From: Streptomyces sp. NBC_01591
GTDB lineage: Bacteria; Actinomycetota; Actinomycetes; Streptomycetales; Streptomycetaceae
Direction of reading: 5' to 3'
Length of the DNA stretch: 64,000 bases
Assembly (NCBI RefSeq): GCF_035918155.1
Contig: NZ_CP109327.1
Location: 2,418,001 to 2,482,000, forward strand
Both the position numbers and the translations under genes were made by a program. The notes beneath the pieces were generated by a model, which saw nothing but the letters and a program-made list of their open reading frames with translations, searched no databases and was not told where the DNA came from. Positions 42,590 through 52,592 of this stretch are shown piece after piece; the stretch's first letter is position 1; the number at the start of each line of letters is the position of its first letter.

Positions 42590-42647
42590 AAAGACGCCGG
42601 TCCGGTGAGGCTCGATCCCCCCGAGCCTGCGCCGGACCGGCGTCTTC
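42590..42647 (+). terminator. terminator of the ABC-YhgE-TetR operon
   Basis: A long hairpin with arms AAGACGCCGGTCCGG and CCGGACCGGCGTCTT and an inner GAGGCTCG/CGAGCCT stem, 29 bases after the TetR stop codon. Confidence 0.85.
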
Positions 42648-42922
42648 CGTGCTGCCGGAGAGCCTTCCCCCGTGACCTTCGTTCCCCCGTGGTCCCCGGG
42701 CTCTCCGTCGTACTCCCCCGTTCCGGAGGGAGCGCCGCGACCGTTCCGCCGCCCCGTGTCGGCGGTGCCGGAGCCACGCCCCTTCCGTGCGTTCCACTCT
42801 CCCGTCCGCGCAGGTGGGAGCCCATCCGCACACCTACTCATCTCCTCACCTAGGTACGGATACTCAGAGCTGCGCACCGAACCCCACCCCGGGCGTTGCG
42901 CCATCTGGTTACGATCGCGTCC
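42648..42922. other. intergenic region before the DUF4126 gene
   Basis: No gene is supported. The sequence is GC-rich with CCCCCGT repeats to about 42830, then AT-richer. TACGAT at 42911-42916 ends seven bases before the GTG of the DUF4126 gene and is the likely -10 of a leaderless transcript. CACCTAGGTACGGATACTCA at about 42848-42867 has promoter-like composition but no clear partner. Confidence 0.45.
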
Positions 42923-43540
42923 GTGTCCGTACTTCCTCTGGTGTTCACAAGCGGCTGGGCAAGCGGAATCAACGCCTACGCGGTGGTCCTGCTGCTCGGT
43001 GTCTTCGGCGCGACCGGTCTGGCCGACGAGGTGCCCGCGTCGCTGCAGCGCACCGATGTCCTCGTGGTGGCCGGCGTTCTCTTCCTGTGCGAGGTGGTGG
43101 CGGACAAGATCCCGTACGTGGACTCGGTCTGGGACACGGCGCACACCGTCATCAGGCCGGTCGCCGGTGCCGTCGTGGCCGCGTTGATGGCCGGCGAGAG
43201 CGGTTCGCTGCCGGAGCTCGCGGCCGCTGCGGTCGGCGGTTCCACCGCGCTGATGAGCCATCTGGTGAAGGCGGGCACCAGGATGGCGGTCAACTCCTCC
43301 CCCGAGCCGTTCAGCAATATCGCCGTGAGCATCGCCGAGGACCTGGGCGTCGCCGGGATCGTCACCTTCGCGATATTCCATCCGGTGGCGGCCGCGGCCA
43401 TCGCGGGGACGCTGTTGGTGCTGGGCATCGTGACAGTCGCCTTCCTGGCCTCCAGAATCCGCCGGTATCTGCGCCGCAGGGCTCAGCGGCGGGAGGAGAA
43501 ACGGCTGGCCGGGACGGGTTCGCGCTGGCCACCGGACTGA
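42923..43540 (+). CDS. DUF4126 family membrane protein
   Basis: About 205 residues from GTG 42923 (SVLPLVFTSGWASGINAYAV). A TTG nine codons upstream extends the frame but lacks support. Five or so hydrophobic segments are visible, including LPLVFTSGWASGINAYAVVLLLG and a C-terminal TLLVLGIVTVAFLAS, followed by a basic cytosolic tail (RIRRYLRRRAQRREEKR). The family is an uncharacterised integral membrane group. No ribosome binding site is present; TACGAT lies seven bases before the GTG, so a leaderless mRNA is likely. The oxidoreductase gene follows 30 bases later with its own -10. Confidence 0.82.
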   Translation: MSVLPLVFTSGWASGINAYAVVLLLGVFGATGLADEVPASLQRTDVLVVAGVLFLCEVVADKIPYVDSVWDTAHTVIRPVAGAVVAALMAGESGSLPELAAAAVGGSTALMSHLVKAGTRMAVNSSPEPFSNIAVSIAEDLGVAGIVTFAIFHPVAAAAIAGTLLVLGIVTVAFLASRIRRYLRRRAQRREEKRLAGTGSRWPPD

Positions 43541-43570
43541 CTGTCGGTGGTGGCCGTTAAGGTCACTGAC

Positions 43571-45088
43571 ATGGCACGTATTGCGGTGATCGGCGCCGGG
43601 ATGGGCGCGATGGCGGCGGCCGCCCGGCTCGCCGTGGCAGGCCACCGGGTGACGGTGTACGAGCGGTCGGAGACCTTCGGCGGTTCGGTCGGCCGGTATG
43701 CCCATGAGGGCTTCGCCTTCGACACCGGTCCGGCGCTGCTGCATCTGCCCGCCGTCTACCGCGACTTGTTCGTGAAGACCGGCAAGGAGCCGCTGGAGCG
43801 GTGCGTCACCATGACGCAGGTCGATCCGGCGAGCCGCCATCTGTTCGCCGACGGCACGGCGGTCTCGCTGCCGAATGCCTCACGGGCCGGGGTCGTCGCC
43901 GCGCTGGACGGCGCGCTCGGGGGCGGTGCGGGCGCGGCCTGGGGCGGGTTCCTGGACCGGGCGCGCGATGCCTGGGACCGGTCCCGGCGTCCGCTCCTGG
44001 AGGAGCCGTTGCGCTCCGACTGGCAGGTGCTCGGCCGCGATCCGTATCCGGCGCTCCGGCAGCGCCGCCTGCTGCGCTCCGCCCGGCAGGCGGGCACGGT
44101 CGCGGGGGTCGGCGCGTGGGAGCTCGCGGACCCCCGGCTGGCCGCTCTCCTCGACGGGTACGCCCTGTCGTACGGGCTCGACCCCCTGCGCGCCCCGGCG
44201 GCGGCCGCCCTGCTGCCGTACATGGAGGAGACGTTCGGCAGCTGGTACGTCTCCGGTGGGATGCGGGCCCTGGCACAGGCGGTGTACGAGCGGTGCCTGG
44301 CCCGGAAGGTGGAGTTCGTCTTCGGCGGCGAGGTGGCCCGGGTCGTCGAGAAGGACGGCCGGGCGGCGGGCGTCGAGCTCGTGGACGGGACGGTCGCCGA
44401 GGCCGGCCATGTGGTGCTCGGGGCCCGGCCGTGGCCGGGGCTGGTGCCCGGTCAGGAGCTGTGGCAGGACGGGGACGTGGCGGTGCAGCCCCGGCCCGGA
44501 CAAGGTGTGGTGCCGGGGCGCTTCCTGGTTCTGCTCTCGTTGCGCGGCGCCCGGCCCGCGGACGCCGTGCACCGGACGCTGGTGCATCCGCAGGACGGCG
44601 CGGCGGAGCGCGAGGCGGTGTTCGGCGGACGGCTCGCCGAGCGTCCCACGGTGACGGTGCTGCGCCCGGACGACCCGTCGACCCGCCCGGACGACGCGCA
44701 CGAGGCGGTGACGCTGATGGCGACGGTCGCCCCGCACGGGGCGGTGGACTGGACGGACCCGGCGCTGCGCGATCGGTGTGCCGATTCGCTGATCGAGGCG
44801 GCGTCCGCGGCCGTGCCGGGGATACGGGAGCGGCTGCTCCGCGCCGAGGTGCGGACGCCGGCCGAGACGGCTGCCGAGACCGGCGCCGAGGGCGGTTCGG
44901 TGCCCGCGCCCGCACTGGCCGGGGCGGGCGGCGCGTATCTGCATCCGGGCAATCGCACCCGGCTGCCGGGGCTCTACGCCGCGGGCGGCTGGTCGCACCC
45001 GGGCGGCGGGCTCGCCCACGCGGGCATGTCGGGAGCGCTGGTCGCCGGGCTGATCGTGGAGGGGGACGGCTTCCGGGGCTCGCAGTGA
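43571..45088 (+). CDS. CrtI-like FAD-dependent oxidoreductase
   Basis: A 505-residue flavoprotein from ATG 43571; TAAGGT at 43558-43563 ends seven bases before it, again leaderless. The dinucleotide-binding motif RIAVIGAGMGAMAAAARLAV is at the extreme N-terminus with VYERSETFGGSVGRY. The C-terminus GLYAAGGWSHPGGGLAHAGM is the FAD-binding end of the phytoene desaturase/carotenoid isomerase family. No other carotenoid genes are near, so the true substrate (carotenoid, other polyene or quinone-like compound) is open. Convergent with the next gene. Confidence 0.88.
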   Translation: MARIAVIGAGMGAMAAAARLAVAGHRVTVYERSETFGGSVGRYAHEGFAFDTGPALLHLPAVYRDLFVKTGKEPLERCVTMTQVDPASRHLFADGTAVSLPNASRAGVVAALDGALGGGAGAAWGGFLDRARDAWDRSRRPLLEEPLRSDWQVLGRDPYPALRQRRLLRSARQAGTVAGVGAWELADPRLAALLDGYALSYGLDPLRAPAAAALLPYMEETFGSWYVSGGMRALAQAVYERCLARKVEFVFGGEVARVVEKDGRAAGVELVDGTVAEAGHVVLGARPWPGLVPGQELWQDGDVAVQPRPGQGVVPGRFLVLLSLRGARPADAVHRTLVHPQDGAAEREAVFGGRLAERPTVTVLRPDDPSTRPDDAHEAVTLMATVAPHGAVDWTDPALRDRCADSLIEAASAAVPGIRERLLRAEVRTPAETAAETGAEGGSVPAPALAGAGGAYLHPGNRTRLPGLYAAGGWSHPGGGLAHAGMSGALVAGLIVEGDGFRGSQ

Positions 45089-45131
45089 TCCGGCGGGCCG
45101 CCTGCCGGACCCGTCGGCCGCCCGCCCGTCG

Positions 45132-46052
45132 TCAGTAGCGGTACTGCTGCTCGTCGTAGCCGTTGCCGTTGTTGTAGCCGTTGGGGTACGGGGCAGGCTG
45201 TGCGGGCGGTTCCGGGGGCATGACCGGGTACTGCTCGCCCTCGCGCTGCTGAGGCACCCAGACACCGCCCGGCGGGGTCTCGGGAGCGTGCTGCTGGGCG
45301 TACGGGTCGGCGGTGTACTCCTGCCGTCCGCCGAAGCTGTCGTAGCCGTTGCCGTAGCTGTCGTACGCGTCGTACTGCGCGGAGCCGCCGGTGGTGTTGG
45401 TCCCGATGTACGGGTCGGAGTAGGCGGCGTACTGCTGCCGTTCGGTGCCGTAGTCGTACTGTCCGGCGAGCGGGTCCTGACCGGCGTACGTGTCCTGGCC
45501 CGGCGCCCCGTACGCGGAGGGGGCGGCGTGCGGGTCGTACGCGGCGTACTGCGGCTGCTGCTGGGGCTGCCCCTCGTGGCTCGGGCCCTGCTGCGACCGG
45601 TGCTGGTCGGAGTACACGCCGTACTGGCCGGTGTCGTCCGGCATCGGCTCGGGTTCGTAGACCGCGGCCGCCGGAACGTCGGTGTCCGGGCGCTGCGGGG
45701 CCTGCGCGTCGTACGCCATCTCCAGGTCCGACACCTGGAGCGCGGGCCCGCGGCCCTCCCGGTCGCCGCCGCCCCGGCGACGACGGCTCGCGCCGGGGTT
45801 GCCCCCTATGGCCCAGCCCGTGGAGAAGCCGCGCCGGAAGGAGAGCGTGACGTACGTCTGGCCGGTCGCGAAGGCGATCGTGCCGAGGACTATGACGAGC
45901 ACCGACGGCATCAGCACGCCGACGACCACACAGCCGAAGCCCGCGAAGGCGAGCAGACGCCAGCGAAGGCGCGCCTTGTACTGCAGGAGCACCTCGCCGA
46001 GCAGCCACAGCGCGACGATTCCGAACGCGATGTAGAGAACCGTCCAGCCCAT
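45132..46052 (-). CDS. membrane protein with Tyr/Gln/Gly-rich low-complexity tail
   Basis: A 306-residue protein from ATG 46052, with AGGAGG eight bases upstream. About the first 70 residues hold two or three hydrophobic segments (VLYIAFGIVALWLLGEVLL, LLAFAGFGCVVVGVLMPSVLVIVLGTIAFATG). Then comes a basic stretch (SRRRRGGGDREGRG) and nearly 190 residues of disordered sequence rich in Tyr, Gln, Gly, Asp, Ser and Pro, with many YDA, YGN and YAAY units. No catalytic domain is visible. Such tails often mediate condensation or protein contacts. I do not recognise the family beyond a conserved Streptomyces hypothetical. Confidence 0.82.
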   Translation of the reverse strand: MGWTVLYIAFGIVALWLLGEVLLQYKARLRWRLLAFAGFGCVVVGVLMPSVLVIVLGTIAFATGQTYVTLSFRRGFSTGWAIGGNPGASRRRRGGGDREGRGPALQVSDLEMAYDAQAPQRPDTDVPAAAVYEPEPMPDDTGQYGVYSDQHRSQQGPSHEGQPQQQPQYAAYDPHAAPSAYGAPGQDTYAGQDPLAGQYDYGTERQQYAAYSDPYIGTNTTGGSAQYDAYDSYGNGYDSFGGRQEYTADPYAQQHAPETPPGGVWVPQQREGEQYPVMPPEPPAQPAPYPNGYNNGNGYDEQQYRY

Positions 46053-46102
46053 GCCCGCCCCCTCCTACGGCCACCGCCCCGGGTCGCGGCGGGTACGGCC
46101 GG

Positions 46103-47020
46103 TCACGACTGCTTGTGCAGTCCGAGATTCTCGTAGATTTCGAGCGTCGCGGTCGAGTTGTTGAGCGTGATGAAGTGCAGTCCGGGCACACCCTCGGATC
46201 GCAGCTTCGCGCAGAACTGCGTTGCGAAGTCGATGCCAATGGAGCGTACAGCGGCGGGATCGTCCTTGGCGCCGAGGATGCGTTCTTTCAGAGAAGAGGG
46301 GAAAGACGCGTTGCTGAGCTGGGCAAATCTGTCCAGCTGTTTGACGCTGGTCAGCGGCATGACCTCGGGAATGATCGGGGTTTCGCAACCCGCAGCGACC
46401 ACGCGGTCACGCATACGCAAATAGTCCTCCGGATTGAAGAACATCTGGGTGATCGCATAGTCGGCACCGGCGCGGCACTTGTCCACGAAATGCCGGATGT
46501 CGGTGTCCCAGTCGGTCGATCGCGGGTGCATCTCGGGAAATGCCGCGACGCCGACACAGAAATCGCCGGATTCCTTGATGAGCCGGACGAGATCGGCCGC
46601 GTACCGCACGCCCTGCGGGTGCTCGATCCACTCACCCATCGGGTCGCCCGGCGGATCTCCTCGCACGGCGAGGATGTTCCGGATTCCGGCGTCCGCGTAC
46701 TGCCCGATCATGTTGCGCAGCTCGGCGACGGAATGGTTGACCGCCGTGAGGTGAGCGACCGGGGTGAGCGTGGAATCGGCCGCGATCTGCTCGGTGGCCT
46801 TCACCGTCCCGGCCCGGGTGGATCCTCCGGCCCCGTAGGTCACGGAGACGAAGCTCGGCCGCACCGCCTCGACCCGGCGCAGCGCGTTCCAGAGGTTGCG
46901 CTCGCCCTTCTCGGTCTTGGGCGCCCAGAACTCGAACGAGTACGAGGTCTTGCCGGTCGCGAGGAACTCACGCACCGTGCGTGCGTGATCTGTCCTGGTG
47001 GATGGTGTGCCAAGGGCCAT
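46103..47020 (-). CDS. metF: 5,10-methylenetetrahydrofolate reductase MetF
   Basis: A 305-residue TIM-barrel flavoprotein that makes 5-methyl-THF for methionine synthesis. Motifs: [75 protein letters not shown] and [18 protein letters not shown]. The C-terminus [20 protein letters not shown] completes the barrel. ATG 47020 has no good ribosome binding site, but TAACCT ends six bases upstream on the minus strand, so the mRNA is probably leaderless. No SAM or cobalamin riboswitch is seen. Confidence 0.96.
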   Translation of the reverse strand: MALGTPSTRTDHARTVREFLATGKTSYSFEFWAPKTEKGERNLWNALRRVEAVRPSFVSVTYGAGGSTRAGTVKATEQIAADSTLTPVAHLTAVNHSVAELRNMIGQYADAGIRNILAVRGDPPGDPMGEWIEHPQGVRYAADLVRLIKESGDFCVGVAAFPEMHPRSTDWDTDIRHFVDKCRAGADYAITQMFFNPEDYLRMRDRVVAAGCETPIIPEVMPLTSVKQLDRFAQLSNASFPSSLKERILGAKDDPAAVRSIGIDFATQFCAKLRSEGVPGLHFITLNNSTATLEIYENLGLHKQS

Positions 47021-47144
47021 ACGGGCAGGTTAACCAGAGCGCGATGATCGAAGGACCGGACCAGCGCGATTTGCCCGAATTGACTGGTTGTTTGTCCATC
47101 CTTCGGACAGTCGGCCGGATCACGTCCCCGGGCGGTCGACCGGA

Positions 47145-47798
47145 TCATGCCGCGGCGCGCGCCCGGATCCTCCTGGCCAGGTCGGCGGTGGCGGCGGCCG
47201 GGTCGGCGGCCTCGGTGATCGCCCGGACGACGACCACCCGGCGGGCTCCGGCGTCCAGCACCTCGTCGAGATTGCCCGCGTCGATCCCGCCGATGGCGAA
47301 CCAGGGGCGCGGCTGGTCGAGCGAGGCGGCGTACCGCACCAGGTCCAGGCCCGGGGCGTGCCGTCCGGGCTTGGTCGGGGTGGGCCAGCAGGGGCCGGTG
47401 CAGAAGTAGTCCACGCCGGGCTCGGCGACGGCCGCGTCGACCTCGGACACGGCGTGTGTGGAGCGGCCGATCACCACGTCCTCGCCGATGATGGCGCGGG
47501 CGGCGGGCACCGGCAGGTCCCCCTGGCCGAGGTGCAGCACATCGGAGCCGATGGCATGGGCGACGTCGGCCCGGTCGTTCACCGCGAGCAGCTTGCCGTG
47601 GCGTCGGCACGCCTCGGCGAAGACGGCCAGGTGGTCGAGCTCCTCGCCCGCCTCCATGCCCTTGTCGCGAAGCTGGACGATGTCCACCCCGGAGGCGAGG
47701 ACGGCGTCGAGGAACGCGGGGAGGTCGCCCTGGCGCCTGCGGGCGTCCGTGCACAGATAGAGCCGGGCGTCGGACAGCAGCGCGCGAGGCGTGGACAT
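47145..47798 (-). CDS. thiE: thiamine phosphate synthase ThiE
   Basis: A 217-residue TIM barrel from ATG 47798, seven bases after AGGGGGAA. It couples HMP pyrophosphate and carboxylated thiazole phosphate. Motifs: [37 protein letters not shown] with [40 protein letters not shown] and [20 protein letters not shown]. It stands apart from thiOSG, and no THI-box precedes it. The expected last step is thiamine phosphate formation. Confidence 0.95.
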   Translation of the reverse strand: MSTPRALLSDARLYLCTDARRRQGDLPAFLDAVLASGVDIVQLRDKGMEAGEELDHLAVFAEACRRHGKLLAVNDRADVAHAIGSDVLHLGQGDLPVPAARAIIGEDVVIGRSTHAVSEVDAAVAEPGVDYFCTGPCWPTPTKPGRHAPGLDLVRYAASLDQPRPWFAIGGIDAGNLDEVLDAGARRVVVVRAITEAADPAAATADLARRIRARAAA

Positions 47799-47858
47799 GG
47801 TGCGGTTCCCCCTGGGAGAGCGTCGTGGAGCGGTTGTCGCCGGACGGCGCGGCGGCGC

Positions 47859-47882
47859 GGGCCGCGCGGTGTCGCGCGGCCC
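47859..47882 (-). terminator. hairpin downstream of the Rv2175c-like gene
   Basis: Perfect inverted repeat GGGCCGCGCG-GTGT-CGCGCGGCCC, about 22 bases after the stop of the winged-helix gene on the minus strand and 60 bases before thiE. No T-run. Probable terminator separating the two genes. Confidence 0.65.
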
Positions 47883-47904
47883 GTCCCTCACCTACGGCCG
47901 GCGG

Positions 47905-48270
47905 TCAGACGGCGAGCGCCTGGGCGCGGCGCTTCACCTCCGTGCCACGATTCTCACTCAGTGCCTGGGCGGGGGTGCCCGGCAGGCTCGGGTCGGGGGT
48001 GAAGAGCCACTCCAGCATCTCTTCGTCGTTGTAGCCGTCGTCCCTCAGGAGCGTCAGGGTGCCGGAGAGGCCCTTGACCACCTTGTTGCCGTCGATGAAG
48101 GCAGCAGGCACCTGGAGCGTCCGGTTCTCACCACGCCGTACGGCGATCAGCTGGCCCTCCTTGACCAGCTGCCGCACGCGCGTCACCTCGACATCGAGCA
48201 TTTCTGCGATGTCGGGCAGGTGGAGCCAGTCGGGGACGAGAGCATCGATCTTTGCGTCAATCTCGGTCAC
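47905..48270 (-). CDS. Rv2175c-like winged-helix DNA-binding protein
   Basis: About 121 residues from GTG 48270; a GTG eight codons upstream (48294) is possible. Helix-turn-helix: DWLHLPDIAEMLDVEVTRVR followed by QLVKEGQLIAVRRGENRTLQ and VPAAFIDGNKVVKGLSGTLT, and the C-terminal DDGYNDEEMLEWLFTPDPSL. It matches the mycobacterial Rv2175c family, a DNA-binding substrate of the kinase PknL. A PknL-like PASTA kinase gene lies 4.3 kb away in this window. N-terminal Thr/Ser (TEIDAK) could be the phosphosite; target genes unknown. Confidence 0.85.
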   Translation of the reverse strand: MTEIDAKIDALVPDWLHLPDIAEMLDVEVTRVRQLVKEGQLIAVRRGENRTLQVPAAFIDGNKVVKGLSGTLTLLRDDGYNDEEMLEWLFTPDPSLPGTPAQALSENRGTEVKRRAQALAV

Positions 48271-48463
48271 AGGGACAAGCCTGCCATCCCGCACTGACAG
48301 CCGATACCCGGACTCGGCCCTTCAGGGCCTCGTGGGCCACGTCGGCGACCCGGGAGCGGCTCTGCCGGTCCCGCCGCCGGTGCCCCAGCCGTGCGCGGCC
48401 GCCAGGGAGCGCGAGCAGCAGGCCCCGGTGTCGGCGGTGCCCTGGCACGTCCCGGAGGGCGCT

Positions 48464-49720
48464 CTACTGACGGATCGCCGATTTCAGCGGTACGGAGGGG
48501 TCGGCGGCCCGTACCGGATCGAGCCGCGCCCCCGCCTCGATGAGCTTGCGCCCCTGCGCCAGATCGCGCGGCCGGCCGACGGCTAGAACCGCGACCAGGA
48601 CGCCGTCGCGCAGCCAGCACACCGACCAGGCGGGTTCGGCCGGATCGCCGCGCCACAGCAGGGTGTCGGCGCTCCCGTGGTGGCCCGCGTACTGCACGAA
48701 CCGGTCGAACTGCTCGGACCAGAAGTACGGCACGGGGTCGTAGGTCGTCGGCGCCGGGCCGTCACCGGCGGCTGCCCCGATGATGTTGGCGGCGGCGGTG
48801 CGCGGGCCCTGGAGCGCGTTGTCCCAGTGGTGGACGAGCAGGCGTTCGCCGTACCGGGCGGAGGGGAACGAGGCGCAGTCGCCGACCGCGTACACATCGG
48901 GCAGCGAGGTGCGCAGCGCCCCGTCGGCGGTCACCGATCCGTCGGGACCGAGCGCGATGCCGGAGCCGGCCAGCCAGCCGGTGGCGGGCCGGGCGCCGAT
49001 TCCGACGACGACCGCTCCGGCCGGGACCGTACGGCCGTCCGCGAGGACCACCCGGCCCGGCTCGACGCGGGCGACCCTGGCCCCGGTGAGGAGTTCGGCA
49101 CCGCTCTCCGCGTACCAGGCGGCCATCGGAGCGGCGACCTCCGCGGGCATCGCGCCCGCCAGGGGCCGGTCGGCGGCCTCGATGACGGTGACCGCGCAGC
49201 CCGCGGCGCGGGCCGCGGTGGCGAACTCGGCGCCGATCCAGCCCGCGCCGACGACCACGACGCCGTGCCGCTCGTCGAGGACCGGCCGCAGTCGTGCCGC
49301 GTCGTCGAGGGTGCGCAGCAGATGGACGCCGGGAACGCCCTCGGCCCCGGGCAGGACGACGGGTTCGGCACCGGTCGCGATCACCAGGACGTCGTAGGGA
49401 ACGGGGCCCGACGGGGTGTCCAGCTCATGCGCCGCGGGCCGCACGCCGGTGACATCGCGGCCCAGTCGCAGATCGATCTCCAGCGCCTCGAAGTCGATGT
49501 CGAAGGCGGAGTCCTCGGCCTTGCCGAGCAGCACCGCCTTGGACAGTGGGGGCCGGTCGTAGGGCTGGTGCGGTTCGGCGCCGATCAGGGTGACGGGGCC
49601 GGTGAAGCCCTGTTCCCGCAGGGCCACCGCGGTCTGCACCCCGGCCATGCCCGCACCGACGATGACGACGCGGCGTCCTGCCCGCCGGTCCGGCCGCTCT
49701 GACTGCTGCTGCTCGCTCAC
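48464..49720 (-). CDS. FAD/NAD(P)H ferredoxin-reductase-like flavoprotein
   Basis: A 418-residue protein of the BphA4/rubredoxin reductase type. The FAD motif RRVVIVGAGMAGVQTAVALR, QPYDRPPLSKAVL, the NAD(P) motif GVVVVGAGWIGAEFATAARA and the C-terminal FAD motif LPDVYAVGDCASFPSARYGE are intact. It passes electrons from NAD(P)H to a ferredoxin or redoxin. No ferredoxin gene is adjacent. GTG 49720 has TAGGGT ending six bases upstream and no ribosome binding site, so translation is likely leaderless. Electron partner unknown. Confidence 0.9.
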   Translation of the reverse strand: MSEQQQSERPDRRAGRRVVIVGAGMAGVQTAVALREQGFTGPVTLIGAEPHQPYDRPPLSKAVLLGKAEDSAFDIDFEALEIDLRLGRDVTGVRPAAHELDTPSGPVPYDVLVIATGAEPVVLPGAEGVPGVHLLRTLDDAARLRPVLDERHGVVVVGAGWIGAEFATAARAAGCAVTVIEAADRPLAGAMPAEVAAPMAAWYAESGAELLTGARVARVEPGRVVLADGRTVPAGAVVVGIGARPATGWLAGSGIALGPDGSVTADGALRTSLPDVYAVGDCASFPSARYGERLLVHHWDNALQGPRTAAANIIGAAAGDGPAPTTYDPVPYFWSEQFDRFVQYAGHHGSADTLLWRGDPAEPAWSVCWLRDGVLVAVLAVGRPRDLAQGRKLIEAGARLDPVRAADPSVPLKSAIRQ

Positions 49721-49748
49721 CCGTACACCCTAAGCGCCTGACAGATCG

Positions 49749-50093
49749 TCAGGAAAGGGCGAGTTCTTCGACCGTGCTCGTCCCGCTGCCCTCCTGCGAC
49801 TCCCACTCCCACCGCTCGTCCAGCCGGACCCGGCCGTCCGCGAGGTCGACGACGGTGGAGACGCAGTGGCCGGAAGAGGTGGTTCCGTCCTGCTTCAGCT
49901 GGACGTACCGGAAGTCGAGGGTGTCACCGGCCCGGGTGCCGACGAGGTGGCCGCGCACCACGTCGCCGCCCGCGTACTCGGCCCAGATCCGGCCGTCGCC
50001 CTCGTGGTACGTGAAGCGGGTACGGGTACCGACCTGGCCGGGTGCCTGGTCGGCGAGCGGGGACAGGACGAGTCCGTCGAGCGAACGGGCCAC
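49749..50093 (-). CDS. lipocalin-like small beta-barrel protein, unknown function
   Basis: A 114-residue protein from GTG 50093, with AAGGGAG eight bases upstream. It is predicted all-beta with alternating strands (GTRTRFTYHEGDGRIWAEY, VVRGHLVGTRAGDTLDFRYV, HCVSTVVDLADGRVRLDERW). No signal peptide. Similar Streptomyces proteins are sometimes labelled N-acetylglutamate synthase; nothing in the fold supports that. It is 28 bases from the flavoprotein gene on the same strand and divergent from the thiO riboswitch. Confidence 0.7.
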   Translation of the reverse strand: MARSLDGLVLSPLADQAPGQVGTRTRFTYHEGDGRIWAEYAGGDVVRGHLVGTRAGDTLDFRYVQLKQDGTTSSGHCVSTVVDLADGRVRLDERWEWESQEGSGTSTVEELALS

Positions 50094-50145
50094 GGTGGCT
50101 GCTCCCTTACTGGTCCGGTGGGACGGGGTTTAGGGTGGCCAACGT

Positions 50146-50246
50146 AAAACACTCGCGGGAGCCCGGACGCACCGGGCTGAGAGGGAGGCTGGGCGGCCTC
50201 CGACCGTACGAACCTGATCCGGGTCATGCCGGCGAAGGGAGGGGTT
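50146..50246 (+). promoter_or_regulatory. TPP riboswitch (THI-box) upstream of thiO
   Basis: The two conserved halves are present: GGGAGCCCGG...CCGGGCTGAGAGGG (about 50157-50185), with the pyrimidine-sensing CTGAGAG, and CGTACGAACCTGATCCGGGT followed by CATGCCGGCGAAGGGA (about 50206-50240), with the pyrophosphate-sensing half. The thiO ribosome binding site GGAGG (50238-50242) is part of the closing helix, so TPP should block translation initiation; there is no terminator hairpin. Confidence 0.96.
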
Positions 50247-50248
50247 GG

Positions 50249-51435
50249 ATGCCCATGCGTTCTTCTCGGAACGGAAACGGATCCGATGTCCTGATCATCG
50301 GGGGCGGGATCATCGGCCTGGTGATCGCCTGGCGGGCCGCGCAGCGCGGACTGCGCACGGCGGTCGCCGACCCCGAACCGGGTGGCGGTGCCGCCCGGGT
50401 GGCGGCCGGCATGCTGGCCGCCGTCACCGAACTCCACTACGGCGAACAGATGCTGCTGGGGCTCAATGTCGCCTCTGCCGCCCGCTATCCGGCCTTCGCG
50501 GCCGAGCTGGAGGCGGCGAGCGGGCAGGAGACCGGCTTCCGCGCCTGCGGCACGCTGGCCGTCGCGCTGGACTCCGACGACCGCGCCCATCTGCGGGAGC
50601 TGCACGCCCTGCAGCAGCGTTCGGGCCTGGAGTCTGAGTGGCTCACCGGCCGTGAGTGCCGACGCCTGGAGCCGATGCTCGCGCCGGGCGTCCGCGGTGG
50701 TCTGCGGGTCGACGGCGACCACCAGATCGATCCCCGTCGGCTGGCCGCCGCCCTGCTGACCGCCTGCGAGCGGGCCGGGGTGGTCTTCCACCGCGGCTGG
50801 GTGGAGCGCCTGAGCGTGGTGGGCGACCGGGCCGCCGGAGCGGTGCTCGCCGGGGGTACGGAGCTCGCGGCCGACCAGGTCGTGCTCGCCGCGGGCAGCC
50901 TCAGTGGCCGGCTGCCGGGGCTGCCGGACGAGGTCGTGCCGCCGGTCCGGCCGGTGAAGGGCCAGGTGGTGCGGCTGACCGTGCCCGCCGGGTACGCGCC
51001 GTTCCTGAGCCGGACGGTACGGGCCGTGGTCCGGGGCAGCCATGTCTATCTCGTACCGCGCGAGAACGGCGAGCTGGTCGTCGGCGCCACCAGCGAGGAA
51101 ATGGGCTGGGACACCACCGTCACCGCGGGCGGCGTCTACGAGCTGCTGCGGGACGCCCACGAGCTGGTCCCCGGCATCACCGAGCTGCCGCTCACCGAGA
51201 CCCTGGCCGGCCTGCGCCCCTCCTCCCCCGACAACGCCCCGCTGCTCGGCCCCACCGCCCTGCCCGGCCTCCACCTCGCCACCGGCCACCACCGCAACGG
51301 GGTGCTGCTCACTCCCGTCACCGGTGACGTCATGGCGGAGCTCCTCACCGACGGCGAGCTGCCCGAGCTCGCCCGCTCCTTCACCCCGCACCGTTTCCCT
51401 TCCGCCGCCGTCTCCGTACGTCAGGAGCAGCCCGC

Positions 51436-51439
<4 letters not shown>
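50249..51439 (+). CDS. thiO: glycine oxidase ThiO
   Basis: A 396-residue flavoenzyme from ATG 50249, six bases after the riboswitch GGAGG (a second ATG follows two codons later). FAD motif SDVLIIGGGIIGLVIAWRAA, then AAARVAAGMLAAVTELHYGE and the C-terminal GLRPSSPDNAPLLGPT with HLATGHHRNGVLLTPVTG. ThiO oxidises glycine to dehydroglycine for thiazole synthesis. Its stop overlaps the thiS ATG (ATGA). The operon thiO-thiS-thiG makes the thiazole part of thiamine under TPP control. Confidence 0.95.
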
Positions 51440-52481
<1,042 letters not shown>

Positions 52482-52592
52482 GCCGCCGGTACGGCCTGGG
52501 GCGCATGTCCCTGTCACGGCTCGGCTGCAGTACGGCCCCGGGAGTGCCCCGGCCCGTGGGCCGTGTCCGTGGCGGCTCGTAGACTCGCCTGC

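Noticed and set aside
47021..47144. SAM or cobalamin riboswitch before metF
   Set aside because: No conserved core visible, and the -10 hexamer six bases from the ATG leaves no room for a leader.
47799..47904. Possible thiamine riboswitch before thiE
   Set aside because: The CTGAGAG and ACCTGATCCGGGT halves are both missing; only a GC terminator hairpin is present.
49749..50093. N-acetylglutamate synthase annotation for the small protein
   Set aside because: The 114-residue protein is all-beta with no GNAT acetyl-CoA motif; the label seems to be a propagated error.
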